Translations under genes and position numbers: made by a program | Notes under the pieces: model-generated | Database searches by the model: none | Told to the model about the DNA's origin: nothing | The model's input: only the letters and a program-made list of their open reading frames with translations | Assembly: GCA_009937635.1 (NCBI GenBank) | Contig: JAACFF010000010.1 | Location: 1-40,522, forward strand | Direction of reading: 5' to 3' | DNA length: 40,522 nucleotides | Source: Chloroflexota bacterium | GTDB taxonomy: Bacteria; Chloroflexota; Anaerolineae; Promineifilales; Promineifilaceae | In this document: piece after piece, positions 25,617 through 33,983 of the stretch | How the letters are laid out: every line of letters starts with the position of its first letter | Numbering within the stretch: position 1 is the stretch's first letter

Positions 25617-26495
25617 TCAAGGCGCTCCGTAGCGATCGTGTAGAAACTCAACGACGATCCGGTCTATCATGTTTCCACTACCGTCCCAACGTTCCTCTAG
25701 GTTTTCTTGTCCTACCAGAGCACGCAATGCTTTTCGGGTCTCCTCATCGAACGAGCCGCTAACATGTCCATCGTAGTGTCCACTGCGCTGCATCAACTCT
25801 TGCAGAACAGAAGCTACACCGTCCAAAGGCAGCAAATCGTCCCTGTTAACCTCTCCGAAGAAGAGATGGTGCAAGCGCAAGATGTCGCCCAGCTTGGCAA
25901 TCGGTCGCGGATCGTCGTCTACCCGTAAATCCAGGTAACGATCGTTGTTGCCCCCATATCCACCCCCTGCGCGCACGACCAGAACGGCTGCCGATTGTCG
26001 TCCACGGCTATCTCCCCCAGCTTCCTGTCCGGCAGCCAGCGCCGTCACTAACCAATCAGCCAATTCCCCCGATCCGTTACGCGATTCCTCAAAAGTGGCG
26101 GCCGTAGCATCCACCGTGCCCGGTATCAAGATATTTCCCTGGCAGGCGTACCCATCTCCAACGATGTGACCCGCCCAGCCATGGCAACCTTCGCCCGTGA
26201 AAGCAGCCGCTTGCCCGTTTTGGTCCACCATACCTACTTGGCGCGTACGTCGCCCCGCATCAGCCCCGGTTAGCATGGCAATTGTAGCTTCGGCCGAATA
26301 ACCCTGCCCCATTAGATAAAGACCATCTGGTCCATAGCGTAGATTTGCATAGGATTGGGTAGCGACGGCGCCACTTCCGCCTTGGGCCCAAGAAACCACT
26401 GACCCCACAGCAAGAAACTTTGATTGCACGGCTACCCCCCACTCCTGGCGGCCCGGATCATATGCCACAATAGAAAACGTCGCGATTGGTCGCAT
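25617..26495 (-). CDS. DUF1028 family protein with C-terminal peptidoglycan-binding-like domain
   Basis: A 292-residue protein. Residues 1-210 form the DUF1028 domain, with the typical ATFSIVAYDP start, WGVAVQSKFLAVGSVVSWAQ, GAVATQSYAN and a Gly-rich segment near 185; this family has an Ntn-hydrolase-like fold of unknown activity. Residues 220-292 (GVASVLQELMQRSGHYDGHV...FDEETRKALRALVG) are the putative peptidoglycan-binding extension found in many members. No signal peptide. GAGGTG precedes the ATG by 5 nt, and only 13 bp separate it from lon, so it is the last gene of folC-lon-DUF1028. It converges with the E2 gene; no terminator is visible in the 62 bp between. Confidence 0.88.
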   Translation of the reverse strand: MRPIATFSIVAYDPGRQEWGVAVQSKFLAVGSVVSWAQGGSGAVATQSYANLRYGPDGLYLMGQGYSAEATIAMLTGADAGRRTRQVGMVDQNGQAAAFTGEGCHGWAGHIVGDGYACQGNILIPGTVDATAATFEESRNGSGELADWLVTALAAGQEAGGDSRGRQSAAVLVVRAGGGYGGNNDRYLDLRVDDDPRPIAKLGDILRLHHLFFGEVNRDDLLPLDGVASVLQELMQRSGHYDGHVSGSFDEETRKALRALVGQENLEERWDGSGNMIDRIVVEFLHDRYGAP

Positions 26496-26508
26496 AGTTC
26501 ACCTCAGG

Positions 26509-28983
26509 CTAGTTGCCGGTCTCCGCTACTTCATCTAATTGTTGCTCGGATTGCGCCTCTAATGGCAATGGAGGTCTCAATACAACATCCAAAACTTCAT
26601 CGACATGATCGACCAGGATGAACTTGATATTTTGACGCAATTTCCTGGGAATCTCCTGCAGATCACCCTTGTTCTTGCTCGGTAGGATAAAGGTCTTTAT
26701 CCCGGCTCTTCGTGCGGCAAGTGCCTTTTCTCGAATTCCCCCGATCGGCAATAGACGACCGCGCAAGGTAATCTCACCGGTCATGCTTACATCTCTTCGT
26801 ACCGGTCGGTTGGTGAAAGCAGATATCAAGGCAGTTGCCAAGGAAACGCCGGCCGAGGGCCCATCCTTGGGAACAGCTCCCTCAGGTAAATGTATATGGA
26901 TATCCATTCGTTCAAAAACGTCTATAGGTATATCTAGGGCATTTGCTTGGCTACGAGTATAGGTCAGGGCTGCTTGTGCACTCTCCTGCATCACCTCACC
27001 CAATTGTCCGGTCAACGTCAATGATCCCTTGCCAGGCATCAAGTTAACCTCTATGAACATGATTTCGCCGCCAGTGGCGGTCCAGGCTGCACCGGTCGCC
27101 ACGCCTACTTCATCCTGGTCGAGCAACACCTCATAGACAAATCGCGGAGGGCCCAGTAACTCCTCAATCTTGTGCGCCGACACGCGCCGTGGATAGCGTT
27201 TTCCCACGGCCACATATCGCGCCACTTTGCGGCAAACGGACGCTATTTCGCGTTCCAGGTTGCGAACGCCGGCTTCACGCGTATAGAGACGAATCAAGGC
27301 CTTTAAACCTTCGTCTTCAATCCGTACCCCTTTATCGCCAAGTCCATGCTGTTCCATCTGCTTCGGAACCAGGAACTGTCTGCAAATCTCCAGCTTTTCC
27401 TCCTCGAGATAACTTGAGAACTCGATAACCTCCATCCGGTCCAGCAACGCAGAGGGAATAGTGTCCAGGAAATTGGCGGTAGTGATAAATAGCACCTGGG
27501 AGAGATCATAACTTACGTCCAGATAATGATCTGCAAAACTGTTGTTTTGTTCTGGGTCTAACACTTCTAACAAAGCTGCAGCGGGATCACCGCGGAAATC
27601 GAGACCAAGCTTGTCTATTTCGTCAAGCATGAACAATGGGTTGACCGTTCCCACACGGCGCATTGCTTGTAAGATCCGTCCAGGCATCGCTCCGATGTAC
27701 GTACGGCGATGTCCTCGAATTTCCGCCTCGTCATGTACGCCTCCCAGGCTCATTCGCACGAACTCCCGTCCAACGGCGGCGGCGATAGAACGGCCAAGAG
27801 AAGTTTTCCCGGTTCCAGGTGGGCCAACAAAGCAAAGAATCGGTCCGCGCATATTCTCAGGCGCGATTTGCCTGACGGCGATATATTCCAGAATGCGATC
27901 TTTGATCTTCTTCAGCCCATAATGATCGGAATCTAATATGGCTTCTGCATGAACTACATCAAGATTATCTTGCGATCTTTCACTCCACGGCAATTCCACG
28001 AGCCAATCAATGTACGTGCGAATAATGCCTACCTCCGGTGACATAGGTGGCATGGAATTTAATCGCTTCAATTCGCGATCCGTCCGAGCCTTTACTTCTT
28101 CTGGAAGGTTTTTCTTTTCAATGGCTTCGCGCAGTTCGGCCATTTCTTGGCTGAACACATCCATTTCACCCAATTCGCCCTGTATGACTCGCATTTGCTC
28201 TCGCAAAAAGTACTCCCGCTGAGAGCGGTCTACTTCTTGTTGTACCTGAGAATGGATCTCATCCTCTAGCTCCAGGACATTTAATTCTTTGGCCAGGGCT
28301 AAACTTACCTTCTGCAATCGCTCAGTGGGATCAAATGTTTCGAGAAGTTCCTGGCGTGGTTCAAGTGGAAGAAATAGCGAGGAAGCCACAAAATCGGCCA
28401 ACCAGCCTGGTAAGGTCATGTTTAAAGCGAAGGTATACGCATCCTCGGGAATGTTGCGATTGAGCATGACAACCTTTTCAAAAAGAGTCAGAACCGCCCG
28501 CATCAAAGCCTCGGTGTTGTCTTGCCAATCTGTTGGTTCGTCTATGACGCGCGCACGGACACGAATGTACGGATACAACTGCGTAAACTCGACCAGTTCT
28601 ACGCGTCGTCTGCCTTGGGCCAGCACACTTGTTGTGTCATCAGGTAAGCGAAGGATACGCCCTGTCGTAATCTCTGTTCCGATGACATACATATCATCAT
28701 AGTCTGGTTCCATCTCTTCAGCGTCATGTTGCGCAGCCACAATTAAGTTCTCGTCGTTAGCATTAGCCGCCTTAACCGCCGCCAGCGAACGCTCCCGCCC
28801 CACGAACAAGGGCATTACCATTTGCGGGTAGAGGACGACGTCCCGTAATGGTAAGAATGGGCACTCTATCATGCCATCCCTGGCTTTGGTCTCCTTTTCA
28901 GGAAAGATTTCCGCGTCCAAGTCCGGAAAAGTGGCTAGAAAATCAGGGAGCTGGTCAAAACTGATATCATCATCGTCGTGCAT
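26509..28983 (-). CDS. lon: ATP-dependent Lon protease
   Basis: An 824-residue LonA: N-terminal substrate-recognition domain (about 40-240), coiled region (about 240-310), AAA+ module with Walker A GPPGTGKT (387-394) and FMLDEIDKLG as Walker B, and the protease domain with catalytic Ser710 (PKDGPSAG) and Lys753 (REKALAA), spaced 43 residues as in E. coli Lon. It degrades misfolded and regulatory proteins in the cytoplasm. GAGGA lies 7 nt before the ATG and overlaps the folC stop TGA, so the genes are coupled. An acidic extension of about 30 residues precedes the Lon domain. Confidence 0.97.
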   Translation of the reverse strand: MHDDDDISFDQLPDFLATFPDLDAEIFPEKETKARDGMIECPFLPLRDVVLYPQMVMPLFVGRERSLAAVKAANANDENLIVAAQHDAEEMEPDYDDMYVIGTEITTGRILRLPDDTTSVLAQGRRRVELVEFTQLYPYIRVRARVIDEPTDWQDNTEALMRAVLTLFEKVVMLNRNIPEDAYTFALNMTLPGWLADFVASSLFLPLEPRQELLETFDPTERLQKVSLALAKELNVLELEDEIHSQVQQEVDRSQREYFLREQMRVIQGELGEMDVFSQEMAELREAIEKKNLPEEVKARTDRELKRLNSMPPMSPEVGIIRTYIDWLVELPWSERSQDNLDVVHAEAILDSDHYGLKKIKDRILEYIAVRQIAPENMRGPILCFVGPPGTGKTSLGRSIAAAVGREFVRMSLGGVHDEAEIRGHRRTYIGAMPGRILQAMRRVGTVNPLFMLDEIDKLGLDFRGDPAAALLEVLDPEQNNSFADHYLDVSYDLSQVLFITTANFLDTIPSALLDRMEVIEFSSYLEEEKLEICRQFLVPKQMEQHGLGDKGVRIEDEGLKALIRLYTREAGVRNLEREIASVCRKVARYVAVGKRYPRRVSAHKIEELLGPPRFVYEVLLDQDEVGVATGAAWTATGGEIMFIEVNLMPGKGSLTLTGQLGEVMQESAQAALTYTRSQANALDIPIDVFERMDIHIHLPEGAVPKDGPSAGVSLATALISAFTNRPVRRDVSMTGEITLRGRLLPIGGIREKALAARRAGIKTFILPSKNKGDLQEIPRKLRQNIKFILVDHVDEVLDVVLRPPLPLEAQSEQQLDEVAETGN

Positions 28984-28993
28984 AAAGGATTCC

Positions 28994-30373
28994 TCAAAGT
29001 GTAATCAACCGGGATTTTAATCCGTCCCAATGATTAAGCAAATCGCCTACAAAGATAATTGAACCGGTAACGCAAATAAGATCTCCTTGTTTAGCCAATT
29101 CGAACACTTTTATTAGTGCTTGCCCCGCACTCTCACATAGTGTCGTTTCAAAACCCAGCGAGGAAGCCATTTCGGCCAGGTAAGTGGTGGATGCAGCACG
29201 TGGGTGATCCGCCGCGGCCAGAAAAACGCGATACGCCATCGGAAACAACACTGCCATCATCTGCGCAACCGCCTTATCCCCCGGTGCCCCAAATATGAGC
29301 CACAATCGCTTGTAATCATAAACATCAGATAACGCCGCCTTCAACTTGATCGCCGAATCTTCATTATGGGCTGAATCCACCAGCAAAGTTGGCTTTTTGT
29401 TCCCCTTATAGACTATTTGTAGACGGCCGTCCCACGTCACACCAGCCAATCCTTCTCGCATAGCCTGCAGCGTTATCCCTGGCACATGCTTTCGAATGCT
29501 ATATAGGGTAGCCAACGCAACCGTGGCATTCTCAAGTTGGTGCTCTCCTGCTAACGCCAAATCGAAAGGTGTGTGAGTAGGAATAAACGCTTCATCTGCT
29601 GAGCGTGTGATGACCAGCTTCTGGCTCACCCCTGTAAACTGCCAGTCGCGCCCTATGACGCTAATTGGGCTTCCACAGTCGCCGGCAATTTCCTTCAATC
29701 GTGCTAGCGCTTCTTCCGCTTGCGGGGCTGTCACAACTGGAATCCCTAGTTTGATAATCCCCCCTTTCTCTGTGGCAATCTGCTTTAATGTATTTCCAAG
29801 CAAATACGTGTGGTCAAGACTGAGGTTCGAGATAACCGACACCAACGGCTCGAGCACATTTGTTGCATCCAATCGCCCCCCCAGTCCAACCTCGATAACG
29901 GCGATATCCACCTTCACTTTCGCAAAATAACGAAAGGCAACGGCCGTCACAATCTCAAACCACGTCACTCCGGGAACAGCATCCAATTGGCGCTCCACTT
30001 CATCCATGAGCGTGACAAAATCACCCTTGCTAATATGCCCATCTGGGTCTACAGACGAAACAACGCGGATACGCTCACGGAAATCACGTAAGTGCGGGGA
30101 CGTATACAATCCAACACGTTTACCGCTCGCTGCCAATACGGCCGAGCACATGGCCGCCACCGAACCTTTTCCTTTCGTTCCTGCAATATGGACAGTCGGA
30201 TACTGCTGGTGCGGATTATTCAACATCTCCAGCAAACGTTGCGGACGATCTGTATCCATCTTACTCGCCTGGTAGCGGTCGATAGCCTTCTGCTCCAGGT
30301 TAATATAACCATACAGAGTATCCAGTGCATTCTCGTACGCACGATCGACATCTTGATGAGTATCCCTATTCAT
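28994..30373 (-). CDS. folC: Folylpolyglutamate synthase / dihydrofolate synthase
   Basis: A 459-residue Mur-ligase-fold enzyme with the P-loop HIAGTKGKGSVAAM near residue 62, LGGRLDATN and GLDHTY-like SLDHTYLLG, ending with LWLIFGAPGDK. It adds glutamate to dihydropteroate or folates using ATP. Normal length (about 430-460). First gene of folC-lon-DUF1028; TACAAT (30387-30382) ends 8 nt before the ATG and no ribosome site is present, so the message may start almost at the ATG. Confidence 0.94.
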   Translation of the reverse strand: MNRDTHQDVDRAYENALDTLYGYINLEQKAIDRYQASKMDTDRPQRLLEMLNNPHQQYPTVHIAGTKGKGSVAAMCSAVLAASGKRVGLYTSPHLRDFRERIRVVSSVDPDGHISKGDFVTLMDEVERQLDAVPGVTWFEIVTAVAFRYFAKVKVDIAVIEVGLGGRLDATNVLEPLVSVISNLSLDHTYLLGNTLKQIATEKGGIIKLGIPVVTAPQAEEALARLKEIAGDCGSPISVIGRDWQFTGVSQKLVITRSADEAFIPTHTPFDLALAGEHQLENATVALATLYSIRKHVPGITLQAMREGLAGVTWDGRLQIVYKGNKKPTLLVDSAHNEDSAIKLKAALSDVYDYKRLWLIFGAPGDKAVAQMMAVLFPMAYRVFLAAADHPRAASTTYLAEMASSLGFETTLCESAGQALIKVFELAKQGDLICVTGSIIFVGDLLNHWDGLKSRLITL

Positions 30374-30381
30374 GATCAGGA

Positions 30382-30387
30382 ATTGTA
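30382..30387 (-). promoter_or_regulatory. Possible leaderless -10 for folC
   Basis: TACAAT on the minus strand 8 nt before the folC ATG. The -35 region at 17 bp (TCGGAG) is poor, so this rests on position and on similar arrangements at the GNAT and lactate permease genes. Confidence 0.3.
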
Positions 30388-30425
30388 GCCGATAACATCC
30401 TCAGCTCCGAAACCACTTTTTCGTA

Positions 30426-30445
30426 CTTTGAGCACGCTCTCAAAG
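30426..30445. promoter_or_regulatory. Inverted repeat CTTTGAG-N6-CTCAAAG between folC and the small membrane protein
   Basis: Perfect 7-bp arms at 30426-30432 and 30439-30445. It lies between two divergent genes, about 50 bp upstream of the folC start, where a regulator could act on folC-lon. It is not the CIRCE heat-shock element (wrong sequence and spacing). No T-run follows on either strand. Confidence 0.35.
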
Positions 30446-30514
30446 AGTGAATATTTGCATTAATGCGCCCGAGAAACCAAGTTGCGGTTGCGGAAAGAAA
30501 GTCGTTCGTCACGC

Positions 30515-30543
30515 TTGGCAAGCTCCCTAACAATGGCTAAACT
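30515..30543 (+). promoter_or_regulatory. Putative promoter of the small membrane protein gene
   Basis: TTGGCA (30515-30520), 17-bp spacer, TAAACT (30538-30543). A start near 30550 leaves a leader of about 24 nt containing AAGGAG. Confidence 0.4.
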
Positions 30544-30573
30544 TCTTAAGCTAGTAATAAGGAGCAACCAACC

Positions 30574-30960
30574 GTGGAGAACGTCGTTACCTTACACGCA
30601 AGATTGGCAAATACAGTATGGCTTTACCTTCTGATTTTAGGCCTTTGGAGCCTTTGGCGCGCCATACGCGGCGAGGGTCTCAGTGGTAACTTCTTGGGCG
30701 CGCTTGTCATTGCCCAACTGCTCATATTTATCCAGGCCATATTGGGTGCCTTGCTTTGGCTGGGTGGGCAGAGCAATGAGTTGGTGAATTTGTCAATGCA
30801 TTTCCTTTATGCAGGTTTTTCACTCGTCTTTTTACCATTTGTCTTTCTTTACTGGCTGCGCGGTGACGACTCAAACCGGGGGCAATGGGTGATGAGCTTT
30901 GCTGTATTATTCCAATTTGGCACCATCTTTTATCGCTTTGGTCCCTTTTCTCAGATTTAG
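30574..30960 (+). CDS. Small four-helix membrane protein, function unknown
   Basis: A 128-residue protein with four predicted membrane helices (about 10-27, 38-60, 70-90, 102-120) and short loops. Start is GTG at 30574, with AAGGAG (30559-30564) 9 nt upstream. His8 and a conserved-looking HARLANTVW opening recall small cytochrome-b561 or COX15-type membrane proteins, but I cannot assign a family with confidence. Its TAG stop overlaps the TAA of the convergent small gene in TTAG. Confidence 0.6.
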   Translation: MENVVTLHARLANTVWLYLLILGLWSLWRAIRGEGLSGNFLGALVIAQLLIFIQAILGALLWLGGQSNELVNLSMHFLYAGFSLVFLPFVFLYWLRGDDSNRGQWVMSFAVLFQFGTIFYRFGPFSQI

Positions 30961-31139
30961 CTTTCAGCCGCCACAACTTCCAGCGCGCGGCGTACCGTCA
31001 CTTCATCTATCCCAAATTTGCGGACCACTGCCGTCGCTATACTTCCTTCTATCAACTGATCGTGTCGCTCACCATCCATAAAATAAGTGAATTGCGGTGG
31101 TTCCTCCCCACCGGTAAAACGCCAGGGTAGCTCATCCAT
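30957..31139 (-). CDS. Small hypothetical protein, 60 residues
   Basis: An acidic, cytoplasmic protein starting MDELPWRFTGG and ending in a helix-rich VVRKFGIDEVTVRRALEVV. The end resembles a small helix-turn-helix, but this is only an impression. It is supported by a consensus promoter (TTGAAC-N17-TATAAT, 31209-31181) and by its tight tail-to-tail fit with the preceding gene. An in-frame TTG at 31166 would add 9 residues; neither start has a ribosome site. Function unknown. Confidence 0.5.
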   Translation of the reverse strand: MDELPWRFTGGEEPPQFTYFMDGERHDQLIEGSIATAVVRKFGIDEVTVRRALEVVAAES

Positions 31140-31180
31140 AATTTTGTGTACGATAACGCGATCCAAAAAGTGTCGACAGC

Positions 31181-31209
31181 ATTATAGACATCATTGGGGG
31201 CAAGTTCAA
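31181..31209 (-). promoter_or_regulatory. Consensus promoter for the 60-residue protein gene
   Basis: On the minus strand TTGAAC (31209-31204), exactly 17 bp, then TATAAT (31186-31181). One of the best promoter matches in the window. It predicts transcription from about 31174. Confidence 0.65.
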
Positions 31210-31250
31210 TTTGTGTTTAAGATCCATCGGTAAGTTAGCGGTAAATAGTG

Positions 31251-31279
31251 TTGCTCCTGGTGGTCCATGACGTTAGAAT
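31251..31279 (+). promoter_or_regulatory. Putative murJ promoter
   Basis: TTGCTC (31251-31256), 17-bp spacer, TAGAAT (31274-31279); start near 31286, leader about 55 nt. Divergent from the promoter at 31209-31181, with about 40 bp between the two -35 boxes. Confidence 0.5.
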
Positions 31280-31342
31280 GCAACGCATAGGGGGCAACCC
31301 ATATGTTGCCCGATAGGTTAACCATTGATAGAGCAATCCGAC

Positions 31343-32950
31343 ATGGCGGATCCGGTCCTTCCATCCACTGACCGGGAACAAGCCCCACCTTCTCCGCCTG
31401 ACCGCACCCCACCGGATCAAGAACAGAGCATTGTCCGAGCAGCGGCCATCCTGGCCATTGGCAACGTTGCCAGTCGACTATTTGGACTGGCGCGCCAAAC
31501 TGTCAAAGCAAATCTCTTTGGTGCATCCGGACTATTAAGCGCCTTTGAAGTCGCCGCCTTCGTCCCTATCAGTCTTTATGAACTGATTATTGGCGGCATG
31601 GTCAACGCGGCGCTCGTACCCGTATTCAGTGACTATGCCACCAAAGAGCGACGCGATGAGCTTTGGGGAGTGCTGAGCACAGTATTGAGCGTAGCCACAA
31701 TCGTTTTATTATTGGTTGTCGGTTTCGTAGAGCTGTTTGCACCGCAAATAGCGTGGCTCGTTGGAGCCAATGAATTCAACGAATCAGGCCTTACAGATGT
31801 TGCCATTCGCTTGATGCGTATGGCGGCCCCGACGATTCTTTTTCTCGGAATCGCCAGCGTCCTTACAGGCGCGCTCTTTGCCCTCAAACGCTTTAATGTA
31901 CCCGCCTTCATAGGTGCTGTCTTCAATGGTACTATCGTAATTGTCGCTTTATTGAGGCCTGACCATATTGACAGTCTAGTATGGGGTATGCTGCTGGGTT
32001 CGCTGCTACAGATCGTGGTCCAACTTTGGGCCCTTCGCGACGCACGGTTGCGTTGGCGGCTCGATTGGCGGCACCCGGCTGTAAGGCGTATCCTACAGCT
32101 TTATACGCCAATTGTAGCCGGTCTGGTGGTTAATCAGTTGGCCATCGCTTTGAGTTTCAATCTGGCCACCCGAACGGGCGATCAAAGCATCTCCTACATG
32201 AAGTTCGCCACGACACTTTACCAGTTCCCGTTAGGCTTGGTAGTGACCGCCCTCTCCGTAGCCACGTTGCCCACGCTGGCACGTCAGGCCAGCGGGCAAT
32301 TGTTAGCCTTCAAACAGACACTGACCGAAGGTCTTAGGCTGGTCATTACCCTTATCCTACCAGCCACCGCTGGTCTTTTTGCCTTGGCCGTGCCTATTGT
32401 AGCCCTCCTGTTTGAGCATGGTGAGTTCACTACACAGGACACAGCCACAACGGCACTCGTGTTGCGCGTCTACCTCTTTGGTTTACCCTTTGCGGCCATT
32501 GACCAGATGCTGGTCTATTCCTCATTCGCTCGTAAAGATACCTGGCGTCCAGCATTGGTTGGAGTAATCAGCATCCTCATATACTCATTGACGGCCGTAG
32601 CCCTGCTGCGCCCGCTAGGCTTGCTCAGTCTAATGGTCGCCGATGCCGTAAAACACGTGACCCACACAATCATGATGATTTGGGTTGTCAGAGGCCAGAT
32701 CGGGAGTTTACGTAGTTATGGAATCGCCAAGACCACCCTTAAATCAATTATCGCAGCCATCATCACCGGTGCCACCGCCTTTATCGTGGCTCGATTTGCC
32801 GCAGCGAACCTGCCGCTTACTGGATTTTCACAGAGCCTTTTAGTCGTCCTCATGGGAGGGGCAGCCGGAGTACTGGCCTATACATTAATGGTCTTCGCCC
32901 TAGATATCTCGCAAGCAAAATCTCTGCCACATATGTTGTTACGACGTTGA
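31343..32950 (+). CDS. murJ: Lipid II flippase MurJ (MviN family)
   Basis: A 535-residue membrane protein with about 14 helices after a Pro-rich cytoplasmic N-terminus of about 30 residues. The MurJ/MviN signature SRLFGLARQTVKANLFG lies near residue 45, and ELIIGGMVNAALVPVFSDY follows. It flips the cell-wall precursor lipid II across the membrane. Start: ATG 31343 is preferred; an in-frame TTG at 31325 would add six residues and neither has a strong ribosome site. Gene stands alone and converges with the amidase gene. Confidence 0.93.
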   Translation: MADPVLPSTDREQAPPSPPDRTPPDQEQSIVRAAAILAIGNVASRLFGLARQTVKANLFGASGLLSAFEVAAFVPISLYELIIGGMVNAALVPVFSDYATKERRDELWGVLSTVLSVATIVLLLVVGFVELFAPQIAWLVGANEFNESGLTDVAIRLMRMAAPTILFLGIASVLTGALFALKRFNVPAFIGAVFNGTIVIVALLRPDHIDSLVWGMLLGSLLQIVVQLWALRDARLRWRLDWRHPAVRRILQLYTPIVAGLVVNQLAIALSFNLATRTGDQSISYMKFATTLYQFPLGLVVTALSVATLPTLARQASGQLLAFKQTLTEGLRLVITLILPATAGLFALAVPIVALLFEHGEFTTQDTATTALVLRVYLFGLPFAAIDQMLVYSSFARKDTWRPALVGVISILIYSLTAVALLRPLGLLSLMVADAVKHVTHTIMMIWVVRGQIGSLRSYGIAKTTLKSIIAAIITGATAFIVARFAAANLPLTGFSQSLLVVLMGGAAGVLAYTLMVFALDISQAKSLPHMLLRR

Positions 32951-33014
32951 CAATCAATTTACGGCTGCTTGTTCTGCAACTTGACCTCGGCTCAAACCCC
33001 AATTCCCGAACGGG

Positions 33015-33818
33015 CTAATCCACAACATTTTTCTTTCCGTAGAGCTCAGGCCGCCGGTCGGCAAAGACTGGTATCTTGCTTCTAACCGCTTTGACCATGG
33101 CCAAATCGATCTCAGCCGTAAGCAAGATCGCTTCTTCACCAGCCTCCACAACAAATTCGCCCCACGGATCGATGATGCAAGAATATCCAAAAAAGGTATT
33201 GTCGCCAGATTGCCCTACCCGATTACAGGCCACAACAAACATCTGATTTTCGATAGCCCGTGCTTTCAATAAGGTCAACCAATGTGCAAGGCGTGGCTTG
33301 GGCCATTCCGCAGGCAGAATAACCATGCTTGCCTCGGCCAAGGCATATTCACGAAATAGTTCCGGAAAACGCAAATCGTAACAAATAGCAAGACCGATCT
33401 TTCCCCACTGCGCATCCACAAGAGACAGCCACTCGCCTGCCGTCAAATATTTCTCTTCTTCCATAAGCCGGAACAGGTGAATTTTGCTGTACTCACCCAA
33501 ACTATTGCCCTGCCTGTCAAAAAACACGGCCGTATTCCCAAAACGTCCCTTCCCCAAGTCCGATAACATGGAACCAACTATCGCTATGTTCTGCTCTCGA
33601 GCCAGCGCAGCTACCGCGGAAAATACGCCTGAATCAGTCACAGTGGCATGATCGGCGGCATGTTTCAGATCATAGCCTGTAGACCATAGTTCTGGGAAAA
33701 CGACAAGATCAGATCCTAGCTTGGCAGCTTCGGCCGTCATCGCTTGCACAGTTGCCAGATTGGAGACTACGTCGCCAATCTTGACGTCCATTTGCCCTAG
33801 TGAGACTTTCACCTTCAT
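33015..33818 (-). CDS. Carbon-nitrogen hydrolase (nitrilase superfamily, omega-amidase-like)
   Basis: A 267-residue protein with the complete Glu-Lys-Cys catalytic triad: Glu43 in FPELWSTGYD, Lys112 in YSKIHLFRLMEEEKYL and Cys146 in AICYDLRFPE. The GYDL and HLFRLMEEEKYLTAG blocks fit the YafV/NIT2/MtnU-type amidases, which hydrolyse 2-oxoacid amides such as 2-oxoglutaramate; the true substrate is unknown. I start at ATG 33818 since the usual family start is MKVKVSLGQMDV; the frame extends 17 codons further to ATG 33869. CATAAT lies 10 nt upstream of the preferred ATG, again suggesting a very short leader. Confidence 0.88.
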   Translation of the reverse strand: MKVKVSLGQMDVKIGDVVSNLATVQAMTAEAAKLGSDLVVFPELWSTGYDLKHAADHATVTDSGVFSAVAALAREQNIAIVGSMLSDLGKGRFGNTAVFFDRQGNSLGEYSKIHLFRLMEEEKYLTAGEWLSLVDAQWGKIGLAICYDLRFPELFREYALAEASMVILPAEWPKPRLAHWLTLLKARAIENQMFVVACNRVGQSGDNTFFGYSCIIDPWGEFVVEAGEEAILLTAEIDLAMVKAVRSKIPVFADRRPELYGKKNVVD

Positions 33819-33934
33819 GTGTTCACCCATTATGGTACAGGATGGCTTCATTGCCAACACGATCGTCATCCATTGAACCGCAATCGATCACTTCATCCAT
33901 CTGCATCAGCAGTGCGCCATTGCCTTCTCTGCAT

Positions 33935-33940
33935 TATAAT
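33935..33940 (+). promoter_or_regulatory. -10 box of the metallophosphoesterase-speA operon
   Basis: Perfect TATAAT with no good -35 at 17 bp. The leader of about 37 nt contains AGGAG (33973-33977), 6 nt before the ATG. Confidence 0.4.
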
Positions 33941-33983
33941 TCTTCTTGACGATCCCATCCTCGTTACCAATTAGGAGTTTGTC

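Noticed and set aside
30426-30445. Heat-shock CIRCE or HrcA site upstream of folC-lon
   Set aside because: The inverted repeat CTTTGAG-N6-CTCAAAG does not match the CIRCE consensus (TTAGCACTC-N9-GAGTGCTAA) in sequence or spacing.
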